This document shows positions 8,101 to 17,812 of a stretch of 64,000 bases of DNA, piece by piece. The DNA comes from Lewinellaceae bacterium (GTDB lineage: Bacteria > Bacteroidota > Bacteroidia > Chitinophagales > Saprospiraceae). Below the pieces are notes generated by a model. It had not been told where the DNA came from. It did not search any database and saw only the letters and a list, made by a program, of their open reading frames with translations. Each line of letters begins with the position of its first letter. Within the stretch, counting starts at the first letter, position 1. The translations under genes were made by a program, and so were the position numbers. The stretch is from assembly GCA_020636355.1 (NCBI GenBank), contig JACJYB010000001.1, forward strand, positions 1 through 64,000, written 5' to 3'.

Positions 8101-9726
8101 ATGAAGATTTTTGTTTTGTTATTTCTCGGGACTGGGGGATTGTTGAATGCTCAGGATGTTTCTGCCTTTCAACTGGTAAATCAGACCTTTAGGAACCACT
8201 GCATTCAGTGCCATAATTCGAACAGCTCATCCGGAGGGTTGGACCTGCGTGGTGATGGCAGTACTTCCCAGGATAACCTGAATCGGATCTATCAGAATCT
8301 GGTCAATGTTTTACCACAAAATACAACGGCCCGGGGTAATGGCAACCATTTGATCCACCCGGGAAGACCGGATCGTTCGTTCCTTTACCGGAAAATCAAC
8401 GGGACTTTTGACCCGGACGATGAACTGACGGGTGGGGAGGGCGATCAAATGCCTCAGGATATGTCCACAACCGTCAGCCCAAAAGAAAAAGAATATCTAC
8501 GGCAATGGATCCTCTTTGGTGCTCAAAGAGATGGGTTGCCGTTTGATACGGTATTGGTTTCCCGCTATTACGCGGGAGAGGGATTGGCTGCTTTTCCAGA
8601 TGGGCCGCCGGAAGCTCCCTGGCCAGGAGAAGGTTTTCAGATCAAGACGGGACCTTTTTTCCTGGCACCGGGTACCGAAGATGAATTTTTCCAGAAGTAC
8701 GAGACCGGCCTCCAAGAGGCGGTGGAAGTTCCCCAGATTAAACTCGAGATCTCGGATTTCTCCCACCATTTTATTATGTATGAATCAACTAATGGCGGTA
8801 TAGATCTCCCTGATGGCCTGCGCCGGGAACAAAACCATGCCAACGTCAACATCATTACGGGAGTACAGCGAACTGAGGATATGGTGCTTCCCGAAGGGAC
8901 CGCCTTCCATTGGGATGCGCATTATGTGCTCGATTTGAATGCCCATGTCATTAATTACAGCCGTGATAAAATCTTTAAAGCGGAGGTGTACCTCAATGTT
9001 TATACTCAACCCGCAGGGACAGCAGCCCAGGAGATGCATGCCGTGCTGGTCCCGAATCCATTGATCGTCATCCCTAATACCGGTGATACCATACGCTATC
9101 AGCAAACCCTGCGGGTGCCCGAAGGACCGCAAATTTTTGTTTGGGGAGTGCTCGGTCATACGCATCGTTATGGCGTGGATTATAAGGTTTATGAGCTGGA
9201 TCAAAATGGCACCCGGGGAGCACTTCTTTACGATGCACAATGTGCGGACGGGATACCTGGGTGTTTTTCACCTTATTTCGATTATCAGCACATACCGACT
9301 CGTTTTTTTGATCATTTGCTGCCAATCCGGCTGGATCGCGGGATAGTTCATACAGCGGCTTGGGTAAATAATGGTCCACAGACCGTGCGCTGGGGGCCTA
9401 CTTCGCAAGATGAAATGATGGTTTTAGGCGTATTTTATGTGTCAGACACCACCGGTCTGCATGTAACCACTTCGAGGCAAGATGGGGTAATTCCTGGCCT
9501 GATGGTATATCCTAATCCGGCTAAAGATCATGTTACCTTCCAAATTCCGGTCGATGAACCAGGTATCCTGAGGATTTATGATTTACAGGGCCGGATCATC
9601 CATCAAAAGGCATTTCAGGGAAGTGCTAATTATCAGTGGTTTCCTACCCGAAGCGCTTCGGTGATGTGGTATCAATACATCACTGAAAGCAACAGGCAGT
9701 TTTCAGGTAAGCTGGTTTTTGAATGA
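8101..9726 (+). CDS. Secreted cytochrome c / copper type II monooxygenase-like protein with T9SS sorting domain
   Basis: Starts at 8101 with a signal peptide (MKIFVLLFLGTGGLLNAQ). Around residues 25-130 is a cytochrome c-like domain with one CIQCH heme motif and a later Met-containing segment (GGEGDQMPQD). The middle resembles the peptidylglycine/dopamine beta-monooxygenase fold: HH in SDFSHHFIMYE, HWDAHYVLDLNAH, the HTH pair in LGHTHRYGVDYK, and Met in DEMMVLGVFYV, together covering the ligands of both copper sites. The last ~75 residues (VYPNPAKDHVTF onward) are a type A T9SS sorting domain, so the protein should reach the cell surface or the medium. A redox role is inferred from the heme and copper ligands; the substrate is unknown. 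An FN3-repeat T9SS protein follows 124 bases downstream. Confidence 0.82.
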   Translation: MKIFVLLFLGTGGLLNAQDVSAFQLVNQTFRNHCIQCHNSNSSSGGLDLRGDGSTSQDNLNRIYQNLVNVLPQNTTARGNGNHLIHPGRPDRSFLYRKINGTFDPDDELTGGEGDQMPQDMSTTVSPKEKEYLRQWILFGAQRDGLPFDTVLVSRYYAGEGLAAFPDGPPEAPWPGEGFQIKTGPFFLAPGTEDEFFQKYETGLQEAVEVPQIKLEISDFSHHFIMYESTNGGIDLPDGLRREQNHANVNIITGVQRTEDMVLPEGTAFHWDAHYVLDLNAHVINYSRDKIFKAEVYLNVYTQPAGTAAQEMHAVLVPNPLIVIPNTGDTIRYQQTLRVPEGPQIFVWGVLGHTHRYGVDYKVYELDQNGTRGALLYDAQCADGIPGCFSPYFDYQHIPTRFFDHLLPIRLDRGIVHTAAWVNNGPQTVRWGPTSQDEMMVLGVFYVSDTTGLHVTTSRQDGVIPGLMVYPNPAKDHVTFQIPVDEPGILRIYDLQGRIIHQKAFQGSANYQWFPTRSASVMWYQYITESNRQFSGKLVFE

Positions 9727-9850
9727 TTTCATATCAATAGTCAGGCTGTCTTTTTACCCACTCGCTCCGGCGTTTTTTCCGGTCCGGAAGGATCCATTTG
9801 ACGATCGGGGATGCTTTGCTGCAATTTTAAGCCAGCAAAAGTTAATAACC

Positions 9851-12073
9851 ATGAGACAGCATTTTTCCCTAACCATTTTCTGTTTGATCTGCGGAGGACT
9901 GAGTTTCCTCCAGGCTATTCCTAACCATCACCTTTCTACCAGCTCTCACAATGGGAGTATAGTACGAATTACTGGCCAGCCAAAAGAAATTTTTGATGAT
10001 GCCTGTTCGGCGACATCCAGTATCCAGATAACTGCTACAGGTAATTCGGCCTCCATCAGCTGGGAGGCGGTAGATGGCGTAACATCTTTTGATGTTGAAG
10101 TGGAGAGTGAACAAAACACTCCGGATTTCAACGTAGAACAACGTGTGACCGGAACTACCTTCGAGGTCAGCGGATTGACAGCTGGCGGATTGTACAAAGT
10201 CAAAGTGAAGTCCCGGTGCGGGGACAAACCGGAGACGGTTGTCTTCTTCACCGCCGGGGACGGAAGTACCGGGAACCCGACCGGCCAGCCGACTGGTAAT
10301 TGTGCGGCGACGTCCGGGGTGATGGTAAACTCCACCGGGACGACTGCTTCCATCAGCTGGGAGGCGGTTGAGGGCGTAACATCTTTTGATGTTGAAGTGG
10401 AGAGTGAACAAAACACTCCGGATTTCAACGTAGAACAACGTGTGACCGGGACTTCCTTCCAGGTCAGCGGATTGACAGCAGGTGGATTGTACAAAGTCAA
10501 AGTGAAGTCCCGGTGCGGGGATAAACCGGAGACGGTTGTCTTCTTCACCGCCGGGGATGGAAGTACCGGGAACCCGACCGGTCAGCCGACCGGTAATTGT
10601 GCGGCGACGTCCGGGGTGACGGTAAATTCCACCGGGGCGACCGCTGGAATCAACTGGGAACCGGTAGCGGGCGTTGCAACCTATGAAGTGGAGGTGGAAA
10701 GCGAGCAAACGACGCCAACCTTTCATGTGGAGCAGCAGGTCAGCGGAACTACCTTTGAGGTCAGTGGGTTGACAGCTGGCGGATTGTACAAAGTCAAGGT
10801 GAAATCCCGGTGCGGGGATAAACCGGAGACGATTGTCTTCTTCACCGCCGGGGATGGAAGTACCGGGAACCCGACCGGTCAGCCGACCGGTAATTGTGCA
10901 GCGACATCCGGGGTGACGGTAAATTCCACCGGGACGACTGCTTCCATCAGCTGGGAGCTGGTAGCGGGCGTTTCAACCTATGAAGTGGAGGTGGAAAGCG
11001 AGCAAACGACGTCAACCTTTCATGTGGAGCAGCAGGTCAGCGGAACTAGCTTCGAGGTCAGCGGATTGACAGCTGGTGGTTTGTATAAAGTCAAAGTGAA
11101 ATCCCGGTGCGGGGATAAACCGGAGACTGTGCTGATTTTTACCGCGGATGACGGCGTTACAACCGGTTCCGGTTTGGATGATGCCACCGGGAGTTGTGCG
11201 GTCGTGGAACACATCCGGGTCGAACCGCTTTCCGGTTCGAGTGTTCTGATAAGCTGGAGGCCAGCTGCGGATGTCAATAACTACGAACTTGAGGTGGAGC
11301 TTGAGGAATCAGATTTCCAGCAAAATCTGAATATCCTGACATCCGACACCTCGTGGCAGATAGATGATCTGGTCCAGGGGGGATTGTATAAGGTCCAAGT
11401 GCATTCAAAATGTACTTCAGGAGGAGAAACCCATTCTGGCGAGGTATTTTTTATTGCAGGGATGTCTGCTTCCGTCGAATCGCAGCCGATCCCGGATTCC
11501 TGTTTTTCGGTCAGCGGACTTCTGGTTAGTCCGGGTGATCCGGTTGCACGCATCACCTGGGATGCGGTGCCCGGCGCGTTGTATTATGAAGTGGAAATCG
11601 AGGCAGAGCAGACCAACATACCCTGGAAGCTCAAATTATTTGCCCTGGGTTCTTCAACCGAGGTGACCGGATTGGTCTCTGGGACGGCTTATCAGGTAAA
11701 GGTGAAGGTCATTTGCTCAGGCGGAACAAAGTCGTTGCCCTCCATTATCCGGTTTACCAATGGAAACGGGTTAGGCCAGGCGCCTTCGACGCTGGAAGTG
11801 GAACGTCGTACCCGGGAAATCAATAATCTGTCCCTTTCACCTAATCCGGCCAGGCACCTCGTCCATGTGCAAGTGGACAGCCCCATCCTGCAAGATGCCC
11901 GAATCACATTGACTGATTTCACAGGCAGGGTTTATTACCAGGCTATTCAGCAGGTACCTGCCGGGAGATTTGACTGGAGCGTACCATTGGAGCAGTTGGG
12001 TACCGGAATTTATCAGGTAACTCTCCAGGTTGGAAACCGAATTTCGGTCGGAAAGCTTTCTATATTTCAATAA
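9851..12073 (+). CDS. Fibronectin type III repeat surface protein with T9SS sorting domain
   Basis: About 740 residues. The start at 9851 gives the signal peptide MRQHFSLTIFCLICGG...; the frame is open further upstream without a plausible start. The body is six fibronectin type III-like domains with the pattern ISWEAV...YEVEVE...F.V.GL.AGGLYKVKVKSRC. The first four are nearly identical and repeat every 297 bases (99 codons), joined by GDGSTGNPTGQPTGNC linkers; the last two are diverged. The C-terminus (LSLSPNPARHLVHVQV...GIYQVTLQVG) is a type A T9SS sorting domain. An adhesive or matrix role is inferred from domain type only. A terminator follows at 12,081. Confidence 0.85.
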   Translation: MRQHFSLTIFCLICGGLSFLQAIPNHHLSTSSHNGSIVRITGQPKEIFDDACSATSSIQITATGNSASISWEAVDGVTSFDVEVESEQNTPDFNVEQRVTGTTFEVSGLTAGGLYKVKVKSRCGDKPETVVFFTAGDGSTGNPTGQPTGNCAATSGVMVNSTGTTASISWEAVEGVTSFDVEVESEQNTPDFNVEQRVTGTSFQVSGLTAGGLYKVKVKSRCGDKPETVVFFTAGDGSTGNPTGQPTGNCAATSGVTVNSTGATAGINWEPVAGVATYEVEVESEQTTPTFHVEQQVSGTTFEVSGLTAGGLYKVKVKSRCGDKPETIVFFTAGDGSTGNPTGQPTGNCAATSGVTVNSTGTTASISWELVAGVSTYEVEVESEQTTSTFHVEQQVSGTSFEVSGLTAGGLYKVKVKSRCGDKPETVLIFTADDGVTTGSGLDDATGSCAVVEHIRVEPLSGSSVLISWRPAADVNNYELEVELEESDFQQNLNILTSDTSWQIDDLVQGGLYKVQVHSKCTSGGETHSGEVFFIAGMSASVESQPIPDSCFSVSGLLVSPGDPVARITWDAVPGALYYEVEIEAEQTNIPWKLKLFALGSSTEVTGLVSGTAYQVKVKVICSGGTKSLPSIIRFTNGNGLGQAPSTLEVERRTREINNLSLSPNPARHLVHVQVDSPILQDARITLTDFTGRVYYQAIQQVPAGRFDWSVPLEQLGTGIYQVTLQVGNRISVGKLSIFQ
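10010..11190 (+). repeat. Four near-identical 297-bp tandem repeats inside the FN3 gene
   Basis: The same segment (GGTCAGCGGATTGACAGC) occurs at about 10,165, 10,462, 10,759 and 11,056, exactly 297 bases apart. Copies differ by scattered substitutions and keep the reading frame. The high DNA-level identity suggests recent duplication or ongoing recombination, so copy number may vary between isolates. Confidence 0.9.
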
Positions 12074-12080
12074 ATGGTTG

Positions 12081-12111
12081 AAGGCATCCGGACAAGCCGG
12101 GTGCCTTTTTT
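12081..12111 (+). terminator. Rho-independent terminator after the FN3 gene
   Basis: Stem AAGGCATCCGG / CCGGGTGCCTT (11 pairs, one G-T), loop ACAAG, then a run of T. It lies 8 bases after the stop codon and directly before the 3' end of the convergent gene. Confidence 0.85.
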
Positions 12112-13615
12112 ATTGATCTAACCGATAGATCGCGAGTGCGTCAGCCATTTTACGATCATTGGTTAACCGGGGTACTTTATTTTGTTCACCCAGCTTGCCG
12201 ATGGATTTCATATAGTTGCGATATGCATTTGACTGCATAGGACGGATCACCAGCTCACGCAGGATGTTTCCCTGGCGGAGATCTTTGTAATAAATATTTT
12301 GCGTTTGCATGGCCTGGTCCAAAGCCAAAGAAAAGGCGGCAGGATCAGCAGGAGGGGCCGCATATTCTACAAACCATTCGTGGTAGGGTGCGCCGCCTTC
12401 CGGTGGATTGATCTGTGGCGCGACCGTAAACTCAGTGACTTGTGCATGATGCTTGGTGATGGTATCCAATATCGCCTGATCGACTTCTTTGGCAATTACA
12501 TGTTCGCCAAAAGCCGAAATGAAATGTTTGATCCGACCGGTAACTCGCAGTAAATAAGGGTTCGTAGAGGTAAACTCCACCGTGTCTCCGATGCTGTAAC
12601 CCCACAAGCCCGCATTGGAATTGATGATCACGGCATATTGCACACCGGTCTCCACCTGACCCAAGTGAAATCTCCGGGGTTGATCCTGATGGAAATCCTC
12701 CACCGGAATAAATTCGAAAAAGATGCCGGAATCCGCGTTAAGCAGTAAGGCTTTTTCGTCTGGCCGGTATTGAAAGGCGATGAATCCTTCGGAGGCGGGA
12801 TAGGTCTCTACTTCATGGATCGGATGGCCTACCAACTCCTGCAATTTTGCCTGGTACGGGGCATAATTAACCCCGCCATGGACATAGACGCGGTAATCAG
12901 GGAAGACTTCAGCAACGGTAGATTTACCAGTGATTTCAAGCAATCGCTCGTAGTACATCTGCACCCAGGGTGGTATACCGCCAATCAGTCGCAAGTCTTT
13001 CTGGACGGATTCGTGAACAATAGCAGTCAATTTGGTCTCCCAGTCGGAGATGCAATTAATTTCGTAAGAGGGTAATTTGCTTTTTTGGAGCCAGGAGGGT
13101 ACCTGATGATTGACGATACCAGATAGCCGGCCGATCGCGATGCCATTGTGGGTGTCAAGGCGTGGTGTGCCGGAAAAAAAGATCATTTGCCCATCAAAAA
13201 ACGAAAAATCATCGGCATAGTGGGCGTAATTGAATAGTGCGTTTCGAGCGGTATTGAAGTGATTGGAAAGGCTGTCCCGGGTGATTGGAATGTACTTGGT
13301 ACCAGAGGTAGTCCCGGAAGTTTTGGCCAGATAAAGAGGCTTCCCTGGCCACAACGCATCCACTTTCCCAGCCTTAATGTCTTCAATGTAGCCTCTAAGA
13401 CCCTCGTAATCCGAAATGGGTACCGCCTTGCAATAATCCTGGTAGGAACGCACTTTGTCCAGGCCATGATCCTGGCCAAACTGGGTCTTGCGCCCTTGAT
13501 TGATCAGCTCCTGCAAGATGTCCATTTGTCGTTGTGGTGCTTCAGCTGCCATCTCAGCGGTCTGGCGTACGATGCGACGTGCGAGTGGTTTTACAAATGC
13601 TGCTTTTATTCCCAT
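12110..13615 (-). CDS. GH3 auxin-responsive promoter family acyl-adenylating protein
   Basis: Member of the GH3/JAR1-like branch of the ANL superfamily, which activates a carboxylic acid with ATP and commonly joins it to an amine. About 501 residues from the ATG at 13,615 (MGIKAAFVKPL). Visible motifs: P-loop-like KTSGTTSGTKYIPIT near residue 90, the ETYPASEGFIAFQ motif, and GLWGYSIGDTVEF. The C-terminal lid contains HVIAKEVDQAI. Bacterial members are widespread in Bacteroidota but their substrates are mostly unknown. It is monocistronic here, with a 460-base gap upstream. Confidence 0.88.
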   Translation of the reverse strand: MGIKAAFVKPLARRIVRQTAEMAAEAPQRQMDILQELINQGRKTQFGQDHGLDKVRSYQDYCKAVPISDYEGLRGYIEDIKAGKVDALWPGKPLYLAKTSGTTSGTKYIPITRDSLSNHFNTARNALFNYAHYADDFSFFDGQMIFFSGTPRLDTHNGIAIGRLSGIVNHQVPSWLQKSKLPSYEINCISDWETKLTAIVHESVQKDLRLIGGIPPWVQMYYERLLEITGKSTVAEVFPDYRVYVHGGVNYAPYQAKLQELVGHPIHEVETYPASEGFIAFQYRPDEKALLLNADSGIFFEFIPVEDFHQDQPRRFHLGQVETGVQYAVIINSNAGLWGYSIGDTVEFTSTNPYLLRVTGRIKHFISAFGEHVIAKEVDQAILDTITKHHAQVTEFTVAPQINPPEGGAPYHEWFVEYAAPPADPAAFSLALDQAMQTQNIYYKDLRQGNILRELVIRPMQSNAYRNYMKSIGKLGEQNKVPRLTNDRKMADALAIYRLDQ

Positions 13616-14077
13616 GCGACAAAAATACGTGAACAAATCGGAGTCGACACCTCGGATTTTCATGGATCCATAAAAAGGATCAAGTCAAAAAATAGTTAAT
13701 TGGAAAGCGTATTAAAGGCTTATATGTGAGATAGTGGAATGATTGGATCATCACTCCACCTAATCACATCCATCGCGTTGTTTTCAATTGGATTTTGGTA
13801 TGCAGGATGGCTGTTAAGCACTTTGAATTAGGTGTGTTCTGATCTGAAAAAGATGCTGCAGTCTGATATCCAACCCACTGTTCTACTGCAGCATCCATGA
13901 AAACTCAAACACCAACATGCTTGATTACAATCCTTATAAGCTGGCCGATTGAGTTAGAATTTTCGTTCTGAATCCTAAATGTAAATCGGGGATTGACCAC
14001 TCCAGTACTTTTTAGTTTTTTGGGTGTATTCTGTCGTCGAGTGGGAATAATCGATCCTTTTTTAGCGATTGGTGGTG
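13616..14077. other. Intergenic region without a supported gene
   Basis: This stretch separates the GH3 gene start from the end of the LytTR regulator gene, both on the minus strand. It holds a minus-strand hairpin with a T-run (listed separately). No open frame with a convincing start or homology was seen on either strand. Confidence 0.6.
13847..13895 (-). terminator. Minus-strand hairpin terminator downstream of the kinase/regulator operon
   Basis: A perfect 11-base inverted repeat, GATGCTGCAGT (13,852-13,862) and ACTGCAGCATC (13,885-13,895), flanks a 22-base loop. Read on the minus strand it is followed at once by TTTTT. It lies about 180 bases downstream of the LytTR gene, so that transcript probably has a long 3' tail. 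Confidence 0.7.
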
Positions 14078-14779
14078 TTACCCCAATGGGTTTATGCGAC
14101 GAATTAGCAAGGGTTTAAATTGCCGGGATACCGGGATGATTTTTTTGTTGATCAGGAGGATGCTGTTTTCCTCAATATCCCTGATCTTATGCAAGTTGAT
14201 GATAAAGGAACGGTGGACTTTCATAAGGTGGGGTTGGAGCAGCAGCTCATCGATGGCTTTCAGCGTCGAATGAACCATAAACTGTTCTTCTTCCGTAACG
14301 AAAGCCACATAATCCCCTTTTGTTTCAATATAAAGTAAGTTATTCAAGTCCAGTCGAACAATCCTACCCTCGCTTCGTATGAACAGGTCCGGGCTGGAAA
14401 GAGGCGGCTGATCATTTCGTACCAATTCGCGTACACGATCCAGAGCATTGGATAATCGCTGCATGATCACCGGCTTCGTGATGAAGTCGATGATCTTATC
14501 CTTAAATTCAAAAGCCTGGAGGGCGTAGTCGGCGCGGGAGGTGACAAATATAACATAGGGAAGATACTGGACCGATTGGACCAAATCGAGACCCGATAAC
14601 CCTGGTAGCTGAATGTCCAGTAACAGCACATCGACGTACTCATCTTCCAGGATGGTTAAAGCCTGGGTTGCATTCATGCAGGTACCGACGATTTCGATAT
14701 CCGGAATCTTAGCGATTAACTTTTCAAGAGAGACGCGTGACATCTCATCATCATCAACGATCAGGCATCGGATTTCCAT
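14078..14779 (-). CDS. LytTR-family response regulator
   Basis: A 233-residue two-component regulator. Residues 1-120 are a receiver domain (IVDDDEMSR acidic pocket, phospho-acceptor Asp in LLLDIQLPGLSG, Thr in FVTSRADYA, Lys in FITKPV). Residues ~135-233 are a LytTR DNA-binding domain (FIRSEGRIVRLDLNNLLYIE, MVHSTLKAIDELL, KVHRSFIINLHKI). Its ATG overlaps the stop of the upstream hybrid kinase gene as TAATG, so the two are translationally coupled and it is the likely output partner of that kinase. Confidence 0.94.
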   Translation of the reverse strand: MEIRCLIVDDDEMSRVSLEKLIAKIPDIEIVGTCMNATQALTILEDEYVDVLLLDIQLPGLSGLDLVQSVQYLPYVIFVTSRADYALQAFEFKDKIIDFITKPVIMQRLSNALDRVRELVRNDQPPLSSPDLFIRSEGRIVRLDLNNLLYIETKGDYVAFVTEEEQFMVHSTLKAIDELLLQPHLMKVHRSFIINLHKIRDIEENSILLINKKIIPVSRQFKPLLIRRINPLG

Positions 14780-17625
14780 TACGGTTGAATAACGGATAAA
14801 GCTGTGAGTTGTTTGATGATGGCTGCTGTTCTTTCCCGGAGCTGTTGGATGAATTCTGTCTGTTCCGGCTGTTGCAGCGTCCCTTTTTCAAGGTTTAGTT
14901 CAAACACTTCAATCTCTTTAGCCAGTTCCGGGTATCCGATCATGGCGAAAGAAGGCTTGATCTTGTGCAATAGATGAATCAGTGACTCGGTATGCTGCTC
15001 CAGGAGTAATTGCGACATATGCTGCAATTCGTCGGGCATATTTCGGATGAACACATCAACCATGACAAAGTAATGATCCCAGTCTCCATCGTAGAGTTCA
15101 GTGACCGTTTGGTTCCTCTTTCGGGATTCAATTTGGGAGAGGGACGCCTCGCCGGGATAGTGCGCATCTACTGCCTGGATCATCAGATCGATGATTTGGT
15201 CCGGGAGAAAGGGTTTGGTTAAATGGTAATTCATCCCGCTTGCGAGCGCCTGCTCTTTTTCATCCATTAAGGCGGAAGCTGTAAGTGCAATAATCGGAAT
15301 ATGTTGATTGGCGTTACCATCCAGAGCGCGAAGCCGGACCGATGTTTCATACCCATCCAAATTGGGCATCCGGATATCCATCAGGATCAGGTCAAACGTG
15401 TTCCTATCCAATAAGTCCAGCGCTTTTAATCCATCTCCAGCCACCTCTGACAGCATGCCCAATTTGTGAAACAAACTCGTCAAATATTGCTGATTCATGG
15501 AGTTGTCCTCTACGATTAGCACGCGAATTCCCCGCAATTTTTCAATGGCAGCCTGACCGGACAATTTTTCAGTAAAAGGTATCTCAACCGCTTTGTCCAT
15601 CCGCATCTGAAAGGTGAAAGTGGATCCCTGATTTAGCCGGGAGAAGACTTTTATTTCACCCTGATGCATCTCGATCAGTTTTTGACAAATGCTTAACCCA
15701 AGTCCGGTGCCGCCATATTGGCTTTGAATGGCTTTTCCTGCCTGATTAAAGCGATCGAAAATGGTAGAGATCCGATCTTCGCTAATCCCTATCCCGGTAT
15801 CCTTAATGGAGAATTCGAAGATGAAATGATCTTCATTGTCCGCTAATAGCGAACCATAAAAAAGGATATGTCCCTGGTTGGTAAATTTCAGGGCATTGGT
15901 AAACAGGTTGATCAGGATCTGGCTAAGGACCGTTTTGTCCTCATTGACCTCCACCTGCAGATCCTTTTCCAAATGGATGAATAAAGACAACCCTTTGGAT
16001 TGCACTGGTAATTGGAAGGAATGGGCCAGGGTGTGCACGTGATCGTAAAGATTAAAGCTTTTTTTATTAAGCTCGTATTTTCCTTCCGTGATCTTGGATA
16101 TGTCCAGGATGTCGTTAACCAATGCGTGCAGAATTTCCGAAGAAGTGCGCAAAGAGGTGATTAATTCCTGCTGCTCTTTGTTCAATGGGGTGTCAACCAG
16201 GAGGTGTGTAGCCCCGAGAATGGTATTGATGGGATTGCGGATCTCATGACTCATGTTAGCGAGGAATTCCTTTTCTGCATCACGGGCGTTCTCGGCCTCT
16301 TGTCTGGCTTGCTCTAATTCCTGTTGCAATTGTTTTTGCAGCGTGATGTCGTAATGGATCCCAATGGAACCGATAAAGGTCCCGTTTTCGTCGTAAAAGG
16401 GAGCCCCGCCGATTAATACATTGATGATTTTCCCGGACTTGGTGACGATCTCGGATTCGTAAACATTGCTGATGCCTTTCTTCCTGCTTTCATCATTCCG
16501 GCGCATCATGTCTTTAAAATCGGGAGGCAGTAAAAGTTCAATGGCGTTTTGTCCTAATAATTCAACTTCGCGGTATCCGGTGAGTTTACAGAAACGGTCA
16601 TAGGCCCGGATGATCTGCCCGTGCTCATTGACCTCCATGATGCCGAATTCCATGTTTTCGATGATCCCGCGATATTTTTCTTCGCTGCGCTTGATCTGAA
16701 GTTCCTTATCCTTGCGGGTACTGATGTCCTCGAAGTACCACAAATTACCAAAATATTCACCTTCAGAAACGATGGGAACAAAACTTAAAAGAACGGTCTT
16801 ACCATTATTAAGCACGTATTCTTCACCGGCCTGTAGTTCCTTCTTTTCAAGGGTGGTCCGGATTTTAGCTGCAAAGGCATCGGGTGTTTTAAATACCTGT
16901 TTGTATTCGTGGAAGAGGCTAGGCAAATGGCTTCCCTCCAGGTCTGCCGGTTTTTCTTTGAGATTAAACAGGTTGCAAAAAGTGGGATTTGTGATAACGA
17001 TGCGGTGGTCCTGATCTTCAATGACCATACCAGCCCGGATGTTGGTTACCAGTGCGGTCACCATGGTCATAAAGGATCTTAATTTCTGTTCTTTGTGGTA
17101 TTTATCGGTAATATCCCTGGCAATCGCAGTGAAATAGGTCTTCCCATTCTCATCCTTCACGCGGGTCACATTCTGGCCGATCCAGATTTCTTCACCTGCG
17201 GCATTGACCACGGGAAATTCGAGGTAACTTTTCTCGAGACCATGGTCGCGCATGCGGACATAAAATTCATACACCTTGTGACGTTGGTCGGGCGTGACAA
17301 ATTCAGCAAAATGGCGGCCTAGCAGGTCTTCTTTGCGATACCCAAATTGGTTGACAGCCTGGGAATTGACCAAGGTGAAGTAGCCATCCTCATCCACCAG
17401 ATAGATGACATCTGTAGCATGCTCGACCAGGTTATCAAATGGATTACGTACCGGACGATAATCTTTTTCGTCTCCTTTCCAGCTCGTACCCATGCCGAGT
17501 TCCAGCGCCTGTCTGGTCGCTTTTAATTCTTTCCGCAGGATTTGCAGTTGAGCTTCGGCTTCTGCCAGGCGTTTTTTTTCTTGCTCAAATTGTTTTTTCC
17601 AGTTCACCGTCTCCTTTTCCATCAT
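14779..17625 (-). CDS. Hybrid sensor histidine kinase with three PAS domains, receiver and HPt
   Basis: 948 residues and no membrane segment, so a cytoplasmic sensor. In order: coiled coil (1-45), PAS/PAC 1 (~65-180), PAS 2 (~185-305), PAS 3 (~315-435), HisKA with phospho-acceptor His near residue 457 (NMSHEIRNPINT), HATPase (NALKFTNQG, DTGIGISED, GGTGLGLSICQ), receiver with Asp near 748 (LMDIRMPNLDG), and an HPt domain near 850-930 with the likely His in LLHKIKPSF. The full phosphorelay is therefore in one chain, and the coupled LytTR protein is the natural final acceptor. The signal is unknown; no heme- or flavin-specific residues could be assigned. Confidence 0.93.
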   Translation of the reverse strand: MMEKETVNWKKQFEQEKKRLAEAEAQLQILRKELKATRQALELGMGTSWKGDEKDYRPVRNPFDNLVEHATDVIYLVDEDGYFTLVNSQAVNQFGYRKEDLLGRHFAEFVTPDQRHKVYEFYVRMRDHGLEKSYLEFPVVNAAGEEIWIGQNVTRVKDENGKTYFTAIARDITDKYHKEQKLRSFMTMVTALVTNIRAGMVIEDQDHRIVITNPTFCNLFNLKEKPADLEGSHLPSLFHEYKQVFKTPDAFAAKIRTTLEKKELQAGEEYVLNNGKTVLLSFVPIVSEGEYFGNLWYFEDISTRKDKELQIKRSEEKYRGIIENMEFGIMEVNEHGQIIRAYDRFCKLTGYREVELLGQNAIELLLPPDFKDMMRRNDESRKKGISNVYESEIVTKSGKIINVLIGGAPFYDENGTFIGSIGIHYDITLQKQLQQELEQARQEAENARDAEKEFLANMSHEIRNPINTILGATHLLVDTPLNKEQQELITSLRTSSEILHALVNDILDISKITEGKYELNKKSFNLYDHVHTLAHSFQLPVQSKGLSLFIHLEKDLQVEVNEDKTVLSQILINLFTNALKFTNQGHILFYGSLLADNEDHFIFEFSIKDTGIGISEDRISTIFDRFNQAGKAIQSQYGGTGLGLSICQKLIEMHQGEIKVFSRLNQGSTFTFQMRMDKAVEIPFTEKLSGQAAIEKLRGIRVLIVEDNSMNQQYLTSLFHKLGMLSEVAGDGLKALDLLDRNTFDLILMDIRMPNLDGYETSVRLRALDGNANQHIPIIALTASALMDEKEQALASGMNYHLTKPFLPDQIIDLMIQAVDAHYPGEASLSQIESRKRNQTVTELYDGDWDHYFVMVDVFIRNMPDELQHMSQLLLEQHTESLIHLLHKIKPSFAMIGYPELAKEIEVFELNLEKGTLQQPEQTEFIQQLRERTAAIIKQLTALSVIQP

Positions 17626-17812
17626 TACTCTTTAGGTTTATTCGATGGCTGTCCATCAGGAGTGAGGATTACTAAGATACAGCAATGATCGGCTATTTCC
17701 TTTCATCATCTTAGAAATGAATGGATTGCATGCTGGTGAACGGGATAAATGTCCGATGGGCAGACGAGTACCGGTTGAAGAAAATCAGAAGGAATATTTG
17801 GTGCAGGGAAGG

